A stretch of DNA of 55,116 nucleotides from Streptomyces sp. ISL-98 (GTDB lineage: Bacteria; Actinomycetota; Actinomycetes; Streptomycetales; Streptomycetaceae), in assembly GCF_018614055.1 (NCBI RefSeq), contig NZ_JAGGPB010000011.1, positions 1 through 55,116 of the forward strand, given 5' to 3'. The first letter of the stretch is position 1. Each line of letters opens with the position of its first letter. This document shows positions 34,356-43,351 of the stretch, piece by piece. Under the pieces are notes generated by a model. The model was given only the letters and a program-made list of their open reading frames with translations. It was not told the DNA's origin and did no database searches. The position numbers and the translations under genes were made by a program.

Positions 34356-37300
34356 GCGTCGCCCGCCTCGATGCGGTGGACGGCCGCGCGTACGGCGTCC
34401 GCATCGGCGGAGTCGCCCTCGCCGGCCGTCTCGTAGAGGCGCAGGGCCGCTCGGTACTCCTCCAGGGCGCGGGCGGGTCCCGCGGTGCGCTCCAGGAGCG
34501 GGGCACGCCGGCGCCGGGAGGTGGCTTCCAGCCCGGTGAGGCCCGCTTCCCCGGCGGTCTCGGCAGCGCGCCGGTAGTAGTCCGTTGCCTCGTGCCATCG
34601 GGCCGACGTCGTGGTCCTCTTGGCCTGCTCCTCGGCGACCATGGCACGCAACTGCCAGCAGGCCACGGCCACTTCGGGATCCCCGGCCGCCCGAGCCGCC
34701 GCGCCCAGGACCCAGTCGGCCTCGTGGAGGTCGGACAGTCCGCCCCGGGCCGCATACCGCCGGTGCAGCGCGAGCCCGAGGGACATCCGCAGTTCGGGCA
34801 TGTCGGAGTCCGACTCGGCGGTCTCGTCCACGGCGTCCCGTATGGCCCGGACGGCCTCGTCCCATTCCTCCGCCTGGAGCAGCGCGTGCCCCAGCATCCT
34901 CAGAGCCTGGGCCCGGAAGCTGTCGTCGGGGGACAGCCGGCTCAGCATCGCGCGCCAGACTTCCACTTCCTCGTCGAGGAAGGCCGGGTCGCCGGTACGC
35001 ACGAACTTTTCGTCCAGCACCAGGCCCAGATCCTGGTAGCAGCGGTTGCGCCGGAGGTCGTCGTCACCCGCCAGGTGCAGAGCCCGTCGCAGTGCGGACA
35101 GCCTCTCTTCCAGTACCGAATCCGTGGCGCCCTCACGGGTCAGGCGCAGGGCGGTCGCCAGGTCGGTCCAGGCGTCGCAGAGCGCGCCGGCCGGTGCCCC
35201 CTTCAGACGCGACAGCCTGTCGATGACCTGGCGCAGGCCGGTGACGGCATCGGCCGCGTGCCGGTACCCCTGTGCGCGCTGCTCCTCGTCGGGATCCCAG
35301 TCGACGGGGCCCCGGCCCGCATAGTGCTTCGCCAGATCCAGCCGCAGTTGCGCGCGGTCGGTCAGACGCTCGGCCTCGTCTTCGTGGTCTTCGTGGGTCT
35401 GCCACGACTCCACTGCCTCCAGGGCGACTTCAAGTCTCTCGGCTGCCCACGGACCTGCCCCGCCGTACTCGGTCAGCAGTTGCGCGAAGGCCGGCCGGGA
35501 CGCCCACTGGGCCGATGCGCCCAGCAGGTGGTTCAGGATGCGGTATCCCGCTTCTCCGAGTCCCTCGGGTTCGCGGTCCCGTACGACGACGACGCAGCGC
35601 TCCGCCTCCGTGTACAGGTCCATGAGCGCCGCCTCCGCGGAGCGTTCCCCTGCCGCGCGCTCGCCGAAGTGGTCCGGCAGGGCCTCTGTACCGAGACCGT
35701 TGTTGTCCACCTCGGCGGCAATGGCCATCAGTGCGGTTGCCCACAGCAGCAGCAGGTGCGGAGAGTCGACGTCTGCCTGCCGGAAGGCCTCGTGCGCACT
35801 GCGCAGATCCTGAACCGTCCGTCGCGCGTTCCAGCGGGACAGCAGTGCGCCGCCCAACTCCCCTTGCAGTGCCTGCCGTTCACCTGTCGCACGTTGACCT
35901 TCGATGGCGGCCTTCAGCAATACGATCGCCTCGTCGAGATCGCGCGCCGAGTGATCCCGGTGATACCTGAGCAGTACGTTCCGCGCCCGCGCCGCCAGCG
36001 CGCCGGGGTCGGCGTCCCCCGCCGGGTTCCCCGGCCCCCGCCCCGGTACCGGCGCGTGCCCGAACCGGCGCAGTACCTCCGCCGAGACGCGGGCGAAGGC
36101 CCGCAGCCCGTGGTCCTCGGTGGCGCCCTCGGTGCCCGGCTGCGCCTGGGCCTCGCCCGCGAGGTATCCGGCGGCCAGCGCGGGGAAGTTGCGTGCCGTA
36201 CGCCCGTAACGGGACTCGACGTACTGCGAACAGTGCTTGAGCACCAGCTGTACGTCGCTCACCGCGATCTGCGCCAGCAGTTCCTGCCGCACCCCGTCGA
36301 CGAACTCGTAGCCCGGCAGGCCGTCGAAGTCGCCGCTCTGCCTGAGCAGCCCGCCCAGCACCACCTCGGCGAGCACCTCGGGCCCGCTGTCGGCGAGCAT
36401 GGCGCGCTGCACGAGCTGCATCACCGGCAGTACGAGCGGAGTCGCCGACAGATACACGGCGAGCCGCGCGGCGTCCGGGGAGGCCGTACGCCGGAACGCG
36501 CGCACCCGGTCGCGCGGCGACACCTCCCGGTCCGTGCGCCGGGCGGCGGTCGATTCCGGGTGGTCGGGCCGTACCCACCCGGCGACGGTGTACAGGCTCT
36601 GGCCGGTCGCGCCGGACACGAGACGGACCCAGGCGCGCAGCGGCCCGGGGCGCGGTGCGATGACCGGTACCGGCAGCGCCCCGTCCGCCGGCGCCCCGCC
36701 CCGTTCGGGCAGGAACGCGAGCCGCCCCGCGGGACCTTCGCGGCGCACCAGCTCCCCCGGGACGGCGGGCAGATGCGTACGGCGCCACATGCGCTGCGGC
36801 AGCGGCTGCACCACGGCGACCGGGGCGGTGGCGGCCCAGGAGTGCAGGAGGCGCTGCATCTGTCCGCTGCGCCACAGCGGGCCCGCGCAGTCGCTGAGGA
36901 CCAGGGTCAGCTGATGCCCGGTGGGGTCGCGCAGTTCCTCGGGCCGGCACCGGACGGCATCGGGTGCGTCCGACAGCGCGATCCTGGCCTCGCCGTCGTC
37001 GCCCTCCCGTACATGGTGGACGCGCACTTCCCGGAAGGCTCCGGCGCGTTCGCAGATCTGGCGCAGTTCCTGGAGCGTCTCTCCCCACACCACCGTGGAG
37101 GTCGAGGCGTCCATGACGAGCTGCAGCCGCGCCTCGCGGCGCCGGGTGCCGCGCAGGACGGGGACGACGATCCGGGTGTCTGCGGCGCGTTCCGCCGTGA
37201 GCCGTTCGTCGAGCTGTGTGCGTACGGGCCTGGTCGGGGACCGGTAGCGCCGCAGGGGGCGTAACGCGCGCTGCAGGGCGAGCGGTTCGGGCAGTGCGGA

Positions 37301-37657
37301 GGCCGTGGGCACCCGCACCGTTCCGGCGCCGGGGCCGGCCGCGCCCTCGCCCGGCGCCGGTACGGTCAGTTCGGCCGCGGGGGCTGCCGGCAGCGGCGTA
37401 CCGCGCGGGGCGGTGTCGTCCGCCCCGGCCGGTGCGGGCTCCGGCGGGCCGCTGTCTCCGTCCGCCGTCCCGCACGGCGGGCCACCCGGCTCCGGCGCTC
37501 CCTCCGGCCGTGCGGCGGGAACCCAGCGCGCCAGCCACAGGGCGTCGGCGAGCTCGTCGGCGTGCGGCTCGATCCCGAGGTCGCGCAGGCCCGTGACAAG
37601 CGCCGTGAGCGGTCCGCTCACGGCGTCGGCGACCGGCGTGTGCCTGCGGGTTTTCAT
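34352..37657 (-). CDS. vWA-like/TPR protein, SAV_2336 N-terminal domain type
   Basis: A 1101-residue protein. It has an N-terminal SAV_2336-type segment (PLTALVTGLRDLGIEPHADELADALWLARW), a Pro/Gly-rich linker, then a von Willebrand A-like fold with the MIDAS motif DASTS inside LQLVMDASTSTVVW and a second acidic strand VLSDCAGPLW. A helical region follows, and a C-terminal half of tetratricopeptide-like repeats. It is the vWA partner expected beside a MoxR ATPase and a VMAP protein in ternary conflict systems. It starts 6 bp after the moxR gene and its stop overlaps the FxsA start. MoxR and vWA proteins usually form a chaperone-like complex. Its partner specificity is unknown. Confidence 0.85.
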   Translation of the reverse strand: MKTRRHTPVADAVSGPLTALVTGLRDLGIEPHADELADALWLARWVPAARPEGAPEPGGPPCGTADGDSGPPEPAPAGADDTAPRGTPLPAAPAAELTVPAPGEGAAGPGAGTVRVPTASALPEPLALQRALRPLRRYRSPTRPVRTQLDERLTAERAADTRIVVPVLRGTRRREARLQLVMDASTSTVVWGETLQELRQICERAGAFREVRVHHVREGDDGEARIALSDAPDAVRCRPEELRDPTGHQLTLVLSDCAGPLWRSGQMQRLLHSWAATAPVAVVQPLPQRMWRRTHLPAVPGELVRREGPAGRLAFLPERGGAPADGALPVPVIAPRPGPLRAWVRLVSGATGQSLYTVAGWVRPDHPESTAARRTDREVSPRDRVRAFRRTASPDAARLAVYLSATPLVLPVMQLVQRAMLADSGPEVLAEVVLGGLLRQSGDFDGLPGYEFVDGVRQELLAQIAVSDVQLVLKHCSQYVESRYGRTARNFPALAAGYLAGEAQAQPGTEGATEDHGLRAFARVSAEVLRRFGHAPVPGRGPGNPAGDADPGALAARARNVLLRYHRDHSARDLDEAIVLLKAAIEGQRATGERQALQGELGGALLSRWNARRTVQDLRSAHEAFRQADVDSPHLLLLWATALMAIAAEVDNNGLGTEALPDHFGERAAGERSAEAALMDLYTEAERCVVVVRDREPEGLGEAGYRILNHLLGASAQWASRPAFAQLLTEYGGAGPWAAERLEVALEAVESWQTHEDHEDEAERLTDRAQLRLDLAKHYAGRGPVDWDPDEEQRAQGYRHAADAVTGLRQVIDRLSRLKGAPAGALCDAWTDLATALRLTREGATDSVLEERLSALRRALHLAGDDDLRRNRCYQDLGLVLDEKFVRTGDPAFLDEEVEVWRAMLSRLSPDDSFRAQALRMLGHALLQAEEWDEAVRAIRDAVDETAESDSDMPELRMSLGLALHRRYAARGGLSDLHEADWVLGAAARAAGDPEVAVACWQLRAMVAEEQAKRTTTSARWHEATDYYRRAAETAGEAGLTGLEATSRRRRAPLLERTAGPARALEEYRAALRLYETAGEGDSADADAVRAAVHRIEAGDA

Positions 37658-37663
37658 GACGGT

Positions 37664-38653
37664 CTAACGCTGCCCGTGGTCGGCGGGGCGCAGCAGCAGC
37701 TTGCCGATGTCCTGCCGGTCCGCGTGACGGGTGAGGTAGATGGCGTTGAGGAGCTGGTCGGTGGGCCGGAGTTCGCCTCCGCCGCCGGTGGTGAACAGGT
37801 CGACGAGGTCCCGGTGGGTGTCGTCGGCCCGTTCGCCGAAGTGCGCCTGGACCATGGCGGCGAGGCGCTCGTCGCGCGGCGGGTCGAGGTGGACATGGAT
37901 GCACCGGCGCAACAGCGGTGCGGGGAACTCCCGTTCGCCGTTGCTGGTCATCACGATGAAGGGGAAGGCGTGACAGCGCACCCGTCCGCCGGTGACCGGA
38001 ATTCGCCGCCCGTCGTCACTCAGGACGTTTACCGTGCTCTGCCCCGGCCTGTCGGCGATCCGCTCCAGCTCCGGGATGCCGAACTCGCCCTCTTCCACCA
38101 CGTTGAGCAGGTCGTTCGGCAGGTCGATGTCGCTCTTGTCGAGCTCGTCGATGAGCAGCACCCGAGGCTTTTTCGTCGGCAGCAGTGCGGTGCCGAGAGG
38201 CCCGAGACGGACATAGCGGCCGATGTCGGTCTGCTGCTGCCCGCCGTCGAGCTGTGCGTCCTGGAGGCGCCCGATCGCGTCGTACGTGTACAGGCCCTCC
38301 TTCAGCTCGGTCCGGCTGACGACGGGCCACTGGAGTACACGGCCGAGGCCCAGCTCGTACGCGACTTCGTGGGCGAGCGTGCTCTTGCCCGTGCCCGGGT
38401 CTCCGGTGACCAGCAGGGGGCGCCTCAGGTACAGGGCGGCGTTGATGAGCTGCAGCGCCTTGACGTCCTGCGCGGACAGGGCCGTGCGGTCGCCGAGCCG
38501 CCGGACGGAGGCGGCGTCGAGGGGTGGCGCCTCGCCCTTGTCGCCGGACAGCGGGGTGCCGTCGAACCGGCGCCAGCGGGGCGGTTCGGGGAGCTCGTCG
38601 ATACGTTCGGGAGCGGGGGCTCCCTTGCCCTGGTAGATCAGCCACTCACGCAT
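37664..38653 (-). CDS. MoxR-family AAA ATPase
   Basis: A 329-residue AAA+ ATPase. Walker A is GDPGTGKSTL, Walker B VLLIDELDKSDIDL, sensor 1 VMTSNGEREFP and the Arg finger region PAPLLRRCIHVHLDPP. An N-terminal stretch of about 55 residues (MREWLIYQGKG onward) precedes the core. MoxR proteins act with vWA proteins to remodel or load partners, and this gene lies between a trypsin-VMAP gene and a vWA/TPR gene. The ATG is preceded by GAGGAG. It is separated from the trypsin gene by 145 bp, the widest gap in the upstream half of the operon. Confidence 0.93.
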   Translation of the reverse strand: MREWLIYQGKGAPAPERIDELPEPPRWRRFDGTPLSGDKGEAPPLDAASVRRLGDRTALSAQDVKALQLINAALYLRRPLLVTGDPGTGKSTLAHEVAYELGLGRVLQWPVVSRTELKEGLYTYDAIGRLQDAQLDGGQQQTDIGRYVRLGPLGTALLPTKKPRVLLIDELDKSDIDLPNDLLNVVEEGEFGIPELERIADRPGQSTVNVLSDDGRRIPVTGGRVRCHAFPFIVMTSNGEREFPAPLLRRCIHVHLDPPRDERLAAMVQAHFGERADDTHRDLVDLFTTGGGGELRPTDQLLNAIYLTRHADRQDIGKLLLRPADHGQR

Positions 38654-38798
38654 GGCTCGCTCCTCGTCGACGGTCGGTGGTGTACCGCGGCCTGACCGAC
38701 GGGGGCAGTCGGTGCCCGCAACGGGCCCCTGAAAACGTACCCAATCGGCGACCTGTGAACGTCGATTTTCGGACAGTTGCTCAAGCTGCTGTTGGTGT

Positions 38799-40796
38799 TC
38801 ATGACGGGGAGTCGTACACCTCCGTGTCGCCGGGGACCGGCCGTCGTGGATCGTCGTAGAGCAGGGCGACGGCCTCCGCGGGGTGTGCCACGTCCCGCGC
38901 GCTGATGCGTTCTCTGATACGCCGGATCCGGTCGGGAAGTTCAGCGGCGCCGGCGGCTTCGGCGAACTCACTGACCGCGAATTCGTGCAGGGCGTCGCAG
39001 CCCTTTCTGCACCGTGCGCCGGGGTGCCCCTCTATGTGCCACAGCGCGATGCCGTGCCCGGCGTCCAGGGCCGCGCGCAGCACCTCGCGGCCTATGTCGT
39101 CTCCCGCCGAGCGGCAGAGCACCGGGATCTCCCCCGCCCCCATGCCGGTGACCTGCTGTTTTCTGAACCGCCCGCCGGGCGGCGGGACTCGGCGCGGTGT
39201 GACGGCGCGGGCTGCGTGCGCGGCGGACCAGCGCTTGGTCCACTCGTCGTCGGACACGCCTCGGCGTTCCAGATGGCGCAGTACGACGGGCCGGCGCACG
39301 CCGAGCAGCTGTTTGAGCTCCTGCTCGTTCAGGTTGGCCTGCTGATGGATCTGCCAGCGGTGCACGGCCGTGTCGAACTCGCCGATGTCCAGGGCGATTT
39401 CGAGCGGTGCGGGCCGCCCGTCGAGGTCGAGCTGGGCGAAGGCGTCGGCGAGCGGCCCGCTGAGCCGGTGGATGAGGTCCTCGGCCGAAACGCCCGAACG
39501 GTCCCGTTCGTAGTCGACGGGAAATCCGCTGTCCTCGTCGCCGTCGTCGATGCGGATGGTCCAGTCGTACGAGAGGCGCTCGCCCTCCAGCCTCTCCAGT
39601 TCGAGGATGACGACGGCGCCCTCCCCCGGCCCCGGATAGGGGACCGGCCCGTCGCCGGGCTCGTCGTTCGGCAGCAGCACCGGCGGCAGGGACACGGGCG
39701 CCCCGCCCCTCTCCCCGCCCCGCTCTCCGTCGCTCACGCCGTCGCCGCGCCGCTCGACCCAGTCGGCGAGTTCACGGGCGTCGGCGCCGTGGGACTCGGC
39801 GATCCGCTGGACGAGCCCCAGGTAGGACAGGAACGTCCCGGCCCGCAGTGGCCGCGACCCGTCGTACAGCTCGCCGTGCCCGTCCCGCCAGGCGCGCGGC
39901 AGCGGCGGTTCCTTCACCCGGCGGCGGGGGTGTGCGAGCTTCGAGAGCGTGGTGACGGCCACCGGAGCCTCCGGGACGGGCAGGGCGGCGAGCAGTCCGA
40001 GGGCCTGGCGCCGGTCCTCCGGGGTCCACAGATTGGCGTCGTACGAGTGTCCGGCGCCCGGCAGCCCGGACTGCTCGGCGATCCAGTCGTCCCCTGTGCC
40101 GTGCGCGTGCTTGCCCTGCGCGTGATGCCAGGTGTCGTGGGCCTCCATGACCTCCTGGTACCGCTCCTGGAAACCCCGCAGCGCGTGAATGGCGATGGCG
40201 AGACCGCCGGGACCGGTCTCGCGGCGGGCCTTCATGACGCCTACGACCGCGCCGCCCGCGGGGTCGAGCACCGGGCCGCCGGAGAGACCGGGCAGGAACC
40301 GGATGTCCTCCTCGAACCGGCGCCCGTAGTCGCCCTCGTGCACATCGACGTCGGCCGTGCCCGACCAGGACTTGCCGCGCCCGGTGCCCTCCGGACCTTC
40401 GGGGATGTACCCGTGGACAACGCGGGCGTTGCCGGCGGGCTGCTCGGACCAGTCCGCGAGCCAGACGCACTCGTGGCCGATGTCGTCGTCGAGCAGCCGG
40501 ACCAGGGCGAGGTCCCCGGCCTCCGGAATCCGCCCCTCGGCATCGAGGTCGTACAGCGACTCGACAAGCCGGGCCCGGGCCGGCTCCCCGCCGTTGAAGC
40601 CGTCGCCGCGCACGAGGAATGCCTTGTCCGAGCCGCTTCGCACTCTGCCGCGCAGTACGTGGGCGCAGGTCAGCAGCCAACCGGGCGCGACGAAGAAGCC
40701 GCTGCCCCACAGGGGCGGCACGCCGGGAAGATCGGCGGTGAAGTGGACGGTGGCGGCCCAGGTGAGCTGGGCCAGGCGCGTGCTCGTCTCAGGCAT
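38799..40796 (-). CDS. Trypsin-like protease with VMAP C-terminal domain
   Basis: A 665-residue cytosolic effector-like protein with no signal peptide. Residues 1-190 form a trypsin-like domain with an intact triad: His46 in LTCAHVLRG, Asp95 in AGDLALVRL and Ser172 in LPGLSGGPV. A helical middle part follows (about 260-360), then a C-terminal VMAP (vWA-MoxR-associated) domain from about 400, with VVILELERLEGE, LEIALDIGEFDTAVHRW and ALDAGHGIALWHIEG. In the VMAP systems described by Aravind's group such proteases are effectors controlled by the MoxR/vWA ATPase pair. The ATG overlaps the upstream Trypco1-like gene by 8 bp (ATGCCTGA). Confidence 0.9.
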   Translation of the reverse strand: MPETSTRLAQLTWAATVHFTADLPGVPPLWGSGFFVAPGWLLTCAHVLRGRVRSGSDKAFLVRGDGFNGGEPARARLVESLYDLDAEGRIPEAGDLALVRLLDDDIGHECVWLADWSEQPAGNARVVHGYIPEGPEGTGRGKSWSGTADVDVHEGDYGRRFEEDIRFLPGLSGGPVLDPAGGAVVGVMKARRETGPGGLAIAIHALRGFQERYQEVMEAHDTWHHAQGKHAHGTGDDWIAEQSGLPGAGHSYDANLWTPEDRRQALGLLAALPVPEAPVAVTTLSKLAHPRRRVKEPPLPRAWRDGHGELYDGSRPLRAGTFLSYLGLVQRIAESHGADARELADWVERRGDGVSDGERGGERGGAPVSLPPVLLPNDEPGDGPVPYPGPGEGAVVILELERLEGERLSYDWTIRIDDGDEDSGFPVDYERDRSGVSAEDLIHRLSGPLADAFAQLDLDGRPAPLEIALDIGEFDTAVHRWQIHQQANLNEQELKQLLGVRRPVVLRHLERRGVSDDEWTKRWSAAHAARAVTPRRVPPPGGRFRKQQVTGMGAGEIPVLCRSAGDDIGREVLRAALDAGHGIALWHIEGHPGARCRKGCDALHEFAVSEFAEAAGAAELPDRIRRIRERISARDVAHPAEAVALLYDDPRRPVPGDTEVYDSPS

Positions 40797-41136
40797 CCGC
40801 ACTGGGTGCCGGGTCGGCTCCGTTGAGCTGCCAGGTGAGCGTGACCTGTACGGATGCCTTCGCCTCACCCTCGGCGAGTACGGCGAGTACGCCACCGGTC
40901 TTGGCCGACAGCTCGACCCCGAAGGCGATGCTCGCCTCGTCCGGCCGTACGGCGGCTGCCGCGTCGAGGACCGCCGAGCCGACGCCGACGATCAGCTCGT
41001 TGAGCTGCTCCACCTTGGCGGCGGCCCGGTCCATGACACCGATGTCCTGGTCCTCGCCGTCGTAGCCGGCCGGTGTGATCCGAGCCATGACGACGGATCC
41101 CCCGGGCAGTTCGATCTGACGCAGTTGCGCGGCCAT
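40789..41136 (-). CDS. Trypco1-like (CU044_2847 family) trypsin-associated protein
   Basis: A 115-residue protein beginning MAAQLRQIELPGGSVVMARI and ending in a beta-rich part FGVELSAKTGGVLAVLAEGEAKASVQVTLTW. This is the pattern of the small trypsin-co-occurring domain 1 found beside VMAP-type trypsins. Its role is unknown; a sensor or adaptor for the protease is likely. GGGGGGCG precedes the ATG. It is the promoter-proximal gene of the operon and overlaps the protease start by 8 bp. The 141-bp upstream gap to DUF6104 holds the promoter. Confidence 0.85.
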   Translation of the reverse strand: MAAQLRQIELPGGSVVMARITPAGYDGEDQDIGVMDRAAAKVEQLNELIVGVGSAVLDAAAAVRPDEASIAFGVELSAKTGGVLAVLAEGEAKASVQVTLTWQLNGADPAPSADA

Positions 41137-41277
41137 GACGCCCCCCGTGTTCGTTGCAACTGGCTTGCGTGCAAGCACTTTTGAGCTTTGACGAGGTTAC
41201 TGGCCTGCGCGGTTGCGGGCGAGCCCCACGAAAGGGACGCTTCAGGACGTGTGCGCTCGCCGTCTATCCTGATTTTC

Positions 41278-41460
41278 ATGTACTTCACTGACCGTGGCAT
41301 CGAGGAACTGGAGAAGAGACGCGGCGAGGAGGAGGTCACCTTCGAGTGGCTCGCCGAGCAGCTGCGTACGTTCGTCGACCTCAACCCGGACTTCGAGGTC
41401 CCGGTCGAGCGCCTCGCCACCTGGCTGGCCCGCCTGGACGACGAGGACGACGACGAGTGA
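41278..41460 (+). CDS. DUF6104 family small protein, probably leaderless
   Basis: A 60-residue acidic protein (MYFTDRGIEELEKRRGEEEVTFEWLAEQLRTF, then an Asp/Glu-rich end). It is widespread in Streptomyces with no known function. There is no ribosome-binding site; TATCCT lies 14 bases before the ATG, which fits a leaderless transcript. An in-frame upstream extension lacks support. It is divergent from the Trypco1-like gene and convergent with the next gene. Confidence 0.8.
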   Translation: MYFTDRGIEELEKRRGEEEVTFEWLAEQLRTFVDLNPDFEVPVERLATWLARLDDEDDDE

Positions 41461-41502
41461 CGACCGGCAGCCGGTAGGCAGGCAAGAGGCCGGTTCCGGC
41501 GT

Positions 41503-42342
41503 TCAGGCCCGCGCCCGCACCCGGTCGTACGCCAGGCCCAGCGCACCCTGCGCCATCAGCACACCGCCCGCGAACGCCCAGCCGCCGCTGCGCCGCCACA
41601 GGCCCCACAGCGCCAGCGGTACGCCCAACGCCAGCTGGGCCCTGCCCAGGAGGCGGGCCTTGGGGCCACGGACCCAGGGGCCGAAGGGGCCGGCGTCGAC
41701 CACGTCGAGCTCCGAGCGGAGCGCGTCGCGCCAGCCCGACCACTCGACCGTCTCCGCACCGGGCAGCACGCGTGCCGCCTCGCGCAGCCGGTCGGCGGGT
41801 TCGCCGGGGGCGAGGCCGGCGGGCAGGGTGAGGCCCGAGCGGGACAGGACCGCCAGCAGTCCGAGCAGGCGGGCCCGGCCGTCCGCGTCGGGGTCGGGGC
41901 GGGTGAGCGGTTCCAGGACCTCCATGTCGAGTACGGGATCGAGGCCGAGCCGCGCCGCGAACGTACGCATCGCCTCGTCCTCGCCCACCGGTGTCCCGTC
42001 CGCGAGCCATACGTAACCCACGTGGCGCCGGAAGCCCGACGCCAGCGTGAAACCGGTCCGGTCGGCGTCCCACCACAGGGCGAGAACGGGCCAGTTGACG
42101 CCGACGGCAAGCGCCGTGGCCCAGCCCGCGATCACCCCGTCGACCGCTTCACCGTCGTCCAGCCACGGCTTGCCCTCGGGCACCAGCACGCTCCACCGCT
42201 CACTGGTCCCGGCCGCCGGGGCCAGCAGCAGCCGTTCGCGCAGCAGATGTGCGGCGGGGCGGACGGCGTCGGTGTCGGCCCGGCAGAGCAGGAGCGCTCC
42301 TACGGGTCCGGGGCCGTGGCCGGGGCCGGGTGTCGCGTTCAT
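41503..42342 (-). CDS. Conserved Streptomyces protein with C-terminal membrane segment
   Basis: A 279-residue protein. The N-terminal part (VGALLLCRADTDAVRPAAHLLRERLLL, then ERWSVLVPEGKPW and LALWWDADRTGFTLASGFRRH) forms a soluble alpha/beta domain. Two hydrophobic stretches near the C-terminus (AQLALGVPLALWGLW and GWAFAGGVLMAQGALGLAYDR) may be membrane-associated. I recall this as a conserved streptomycete protein but know no function. It is divergent from the DUF4097/PadR pair. Confidence 0.75.
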   Translation of the reverse strand: MNATPGPGHGPGPVGALLLCRADTDAVRPAAHLLRERLLLAPAAGTSERWSVLVPEGKPWLDDGEAVDGVIAGWATALAVGVNWPVLALWWDADRTGFTLASGFRRHVGYVWLADGTPVGEDEAMRTFAARLGLDPVLDMEVLEPLTRPDPDADGRARLLGLLAVLSRSGLTLPAGLAPGEPADRLREAARVLPGAETVEWSGWRDALRSELDVVDAGPFGPWVRGPKARLLGRAQLALGVPLALWGLWRRSGGWAFAGGVLMAQGALGLAYDRVRARA

Positions 42343-42407
42343 GCCTTCACGCTAGGGCAATTTGCCCATGTTTGATGCGTAAGGCCCGCCCGTCCACGCC
42401 CCCGCCC

Positions 42408-42462
42408 TTGACTTCCCTTGTCCGCGATATATCGTGTTTTCATAGAGACGCGATATGTTGCG
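42408..42462 (+). promoter_or_regulatory. Promoter and palindromic operators of the DUF4097/PadR pair
   Basis: TTGACT (-35) and TATCGT (-10) are 16 nt apart. The perfect palindrome CGATATATCG overlaps the -10 box, and a related site CGCGATATGTTGCG follows 15 bp later. PadR-family regulators often repress their own operon through such A/T-rich palindromes, and the PadR gene is the second gene here. Confidence 0.6.
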
Positions 42463-42486
42463 TCCATGCCCGTCGAGGAGGTCAGC

Positions 42487-43350
42487 ATGCCCGAGTGGTC
42501 CGTCGCTGAGCCGAAGAAGCTCACGTTCGAGGAACCGGTGACGGCGCTCAACGTGCGCATCGTCAACGGGACGGTCAACGTCGTAGGCATCGAGGAGGGC
42601 CCCGCCCGCCTGGAGGTGTCCGGCATCGTGGGCCCCCCGCTGACCGTGACTCAGGACGGCGGCACCCTGACCGTCGCCTACGAGGACCTGCCCTGGAAGG
42701 GCTTCCTCAAGTGGCTCGACCGCAAGGGCTGGAACCGCAGCGCCGTCGTCTCCCTCGCCGTGCCCGCCGACTCCTCCGTCGAGGTCGGCGTGATCGGTGC
42801 GGGAGCCGTCGTTTCCGGAATCCGGGGGCGTACGGACGTACGCGGCATCAACGGCGACACCACCCTCGTCGGTCTCTCCGGAGCCGTCCGCGCCGACACC
42901 GTCACGGGCAGCCTGGAAGCCCAGGCCGTTACCGGGAGCCTCGGCTTCAAGTCGGTGTCCGGCGACCTGACGGTGATCGACGGCGCCGGTGCGTCCGTAC
43001 GGGCCGAATCGATCAGCGGCGACCTGGCCGTGGACATCGACCGTGCGGGGAACCCCACCGACATCGCCCTGACCTCGGTCTCCGGCGAGGTCGCGATCCG
43101 CCTGCCGCACCCGGCGGACGCCCGGGTCGAGGCAAACACCGCGAGCGGCTCCGTCTCCAACGCGTTCGACGACCTGCGGGTCGGGGGCCAGTTCGGCGCC
43201 AAGAAGATCACGGGCACGCTGGGCGCGGGCAACGGCAAGCTCCGGGCGACGACCGTCTCCGGATCCATCGCCCTGCTCCGCCGCCCGCCGACGGAGGACG
43301 ACGCTCGCGCCGACCATGACACCGCCCCGGCCGACAAGAAGGTGCTCTGA
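42487..43350 (+). CDS. DUF4097 family beta-strand repeat protein
   Basis: A 287-residue protein made of short repeated beta turns (VRIVNGTVNVVG, then VSGIRGRTDVRGINGDTTLVGLSGAVRADTVTGSLEAQAVTGSLGFKSVSGDLTVIDG), the right-handed stacking pattern of DUF4097. Its function is unknown; it is usually found next to PadR or anti-sigma-type genes and may bind the membrane or sense the envelope. GAGGAGG precedes the ATG (MPEWSVAEP), which decides this start over two earlier in-frame ATGs. It is followed after one base by the PadR gene. Confidence 0.88.
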   Translation: MPEWSVAEPKKLTFEEPVTALNVRIVNGTVNVVGIEEGPARLEVSGIVGPPLTVTQDGGTLTVAYEDLPWKGFLKWLDRKGWNRSAVVSLAVPADSSVEVGVIGAGAVVSGIRGRTDVRGINGDTTLVGLSGAVRADTVTGSLEAQAVTGSLGFKSVSGDLTVIDGAGASVRAESISGDLAVDIDRAGNPTDIALTSVSGEVAIRLPHPADARVEANTASGSVSNAFDDLRVGGQFGAKKITGTLGAGNGKLRATTVSGSIALLRRPPTEDDARADHDTAPADKKVL

Positions 43351-43351
43351 C

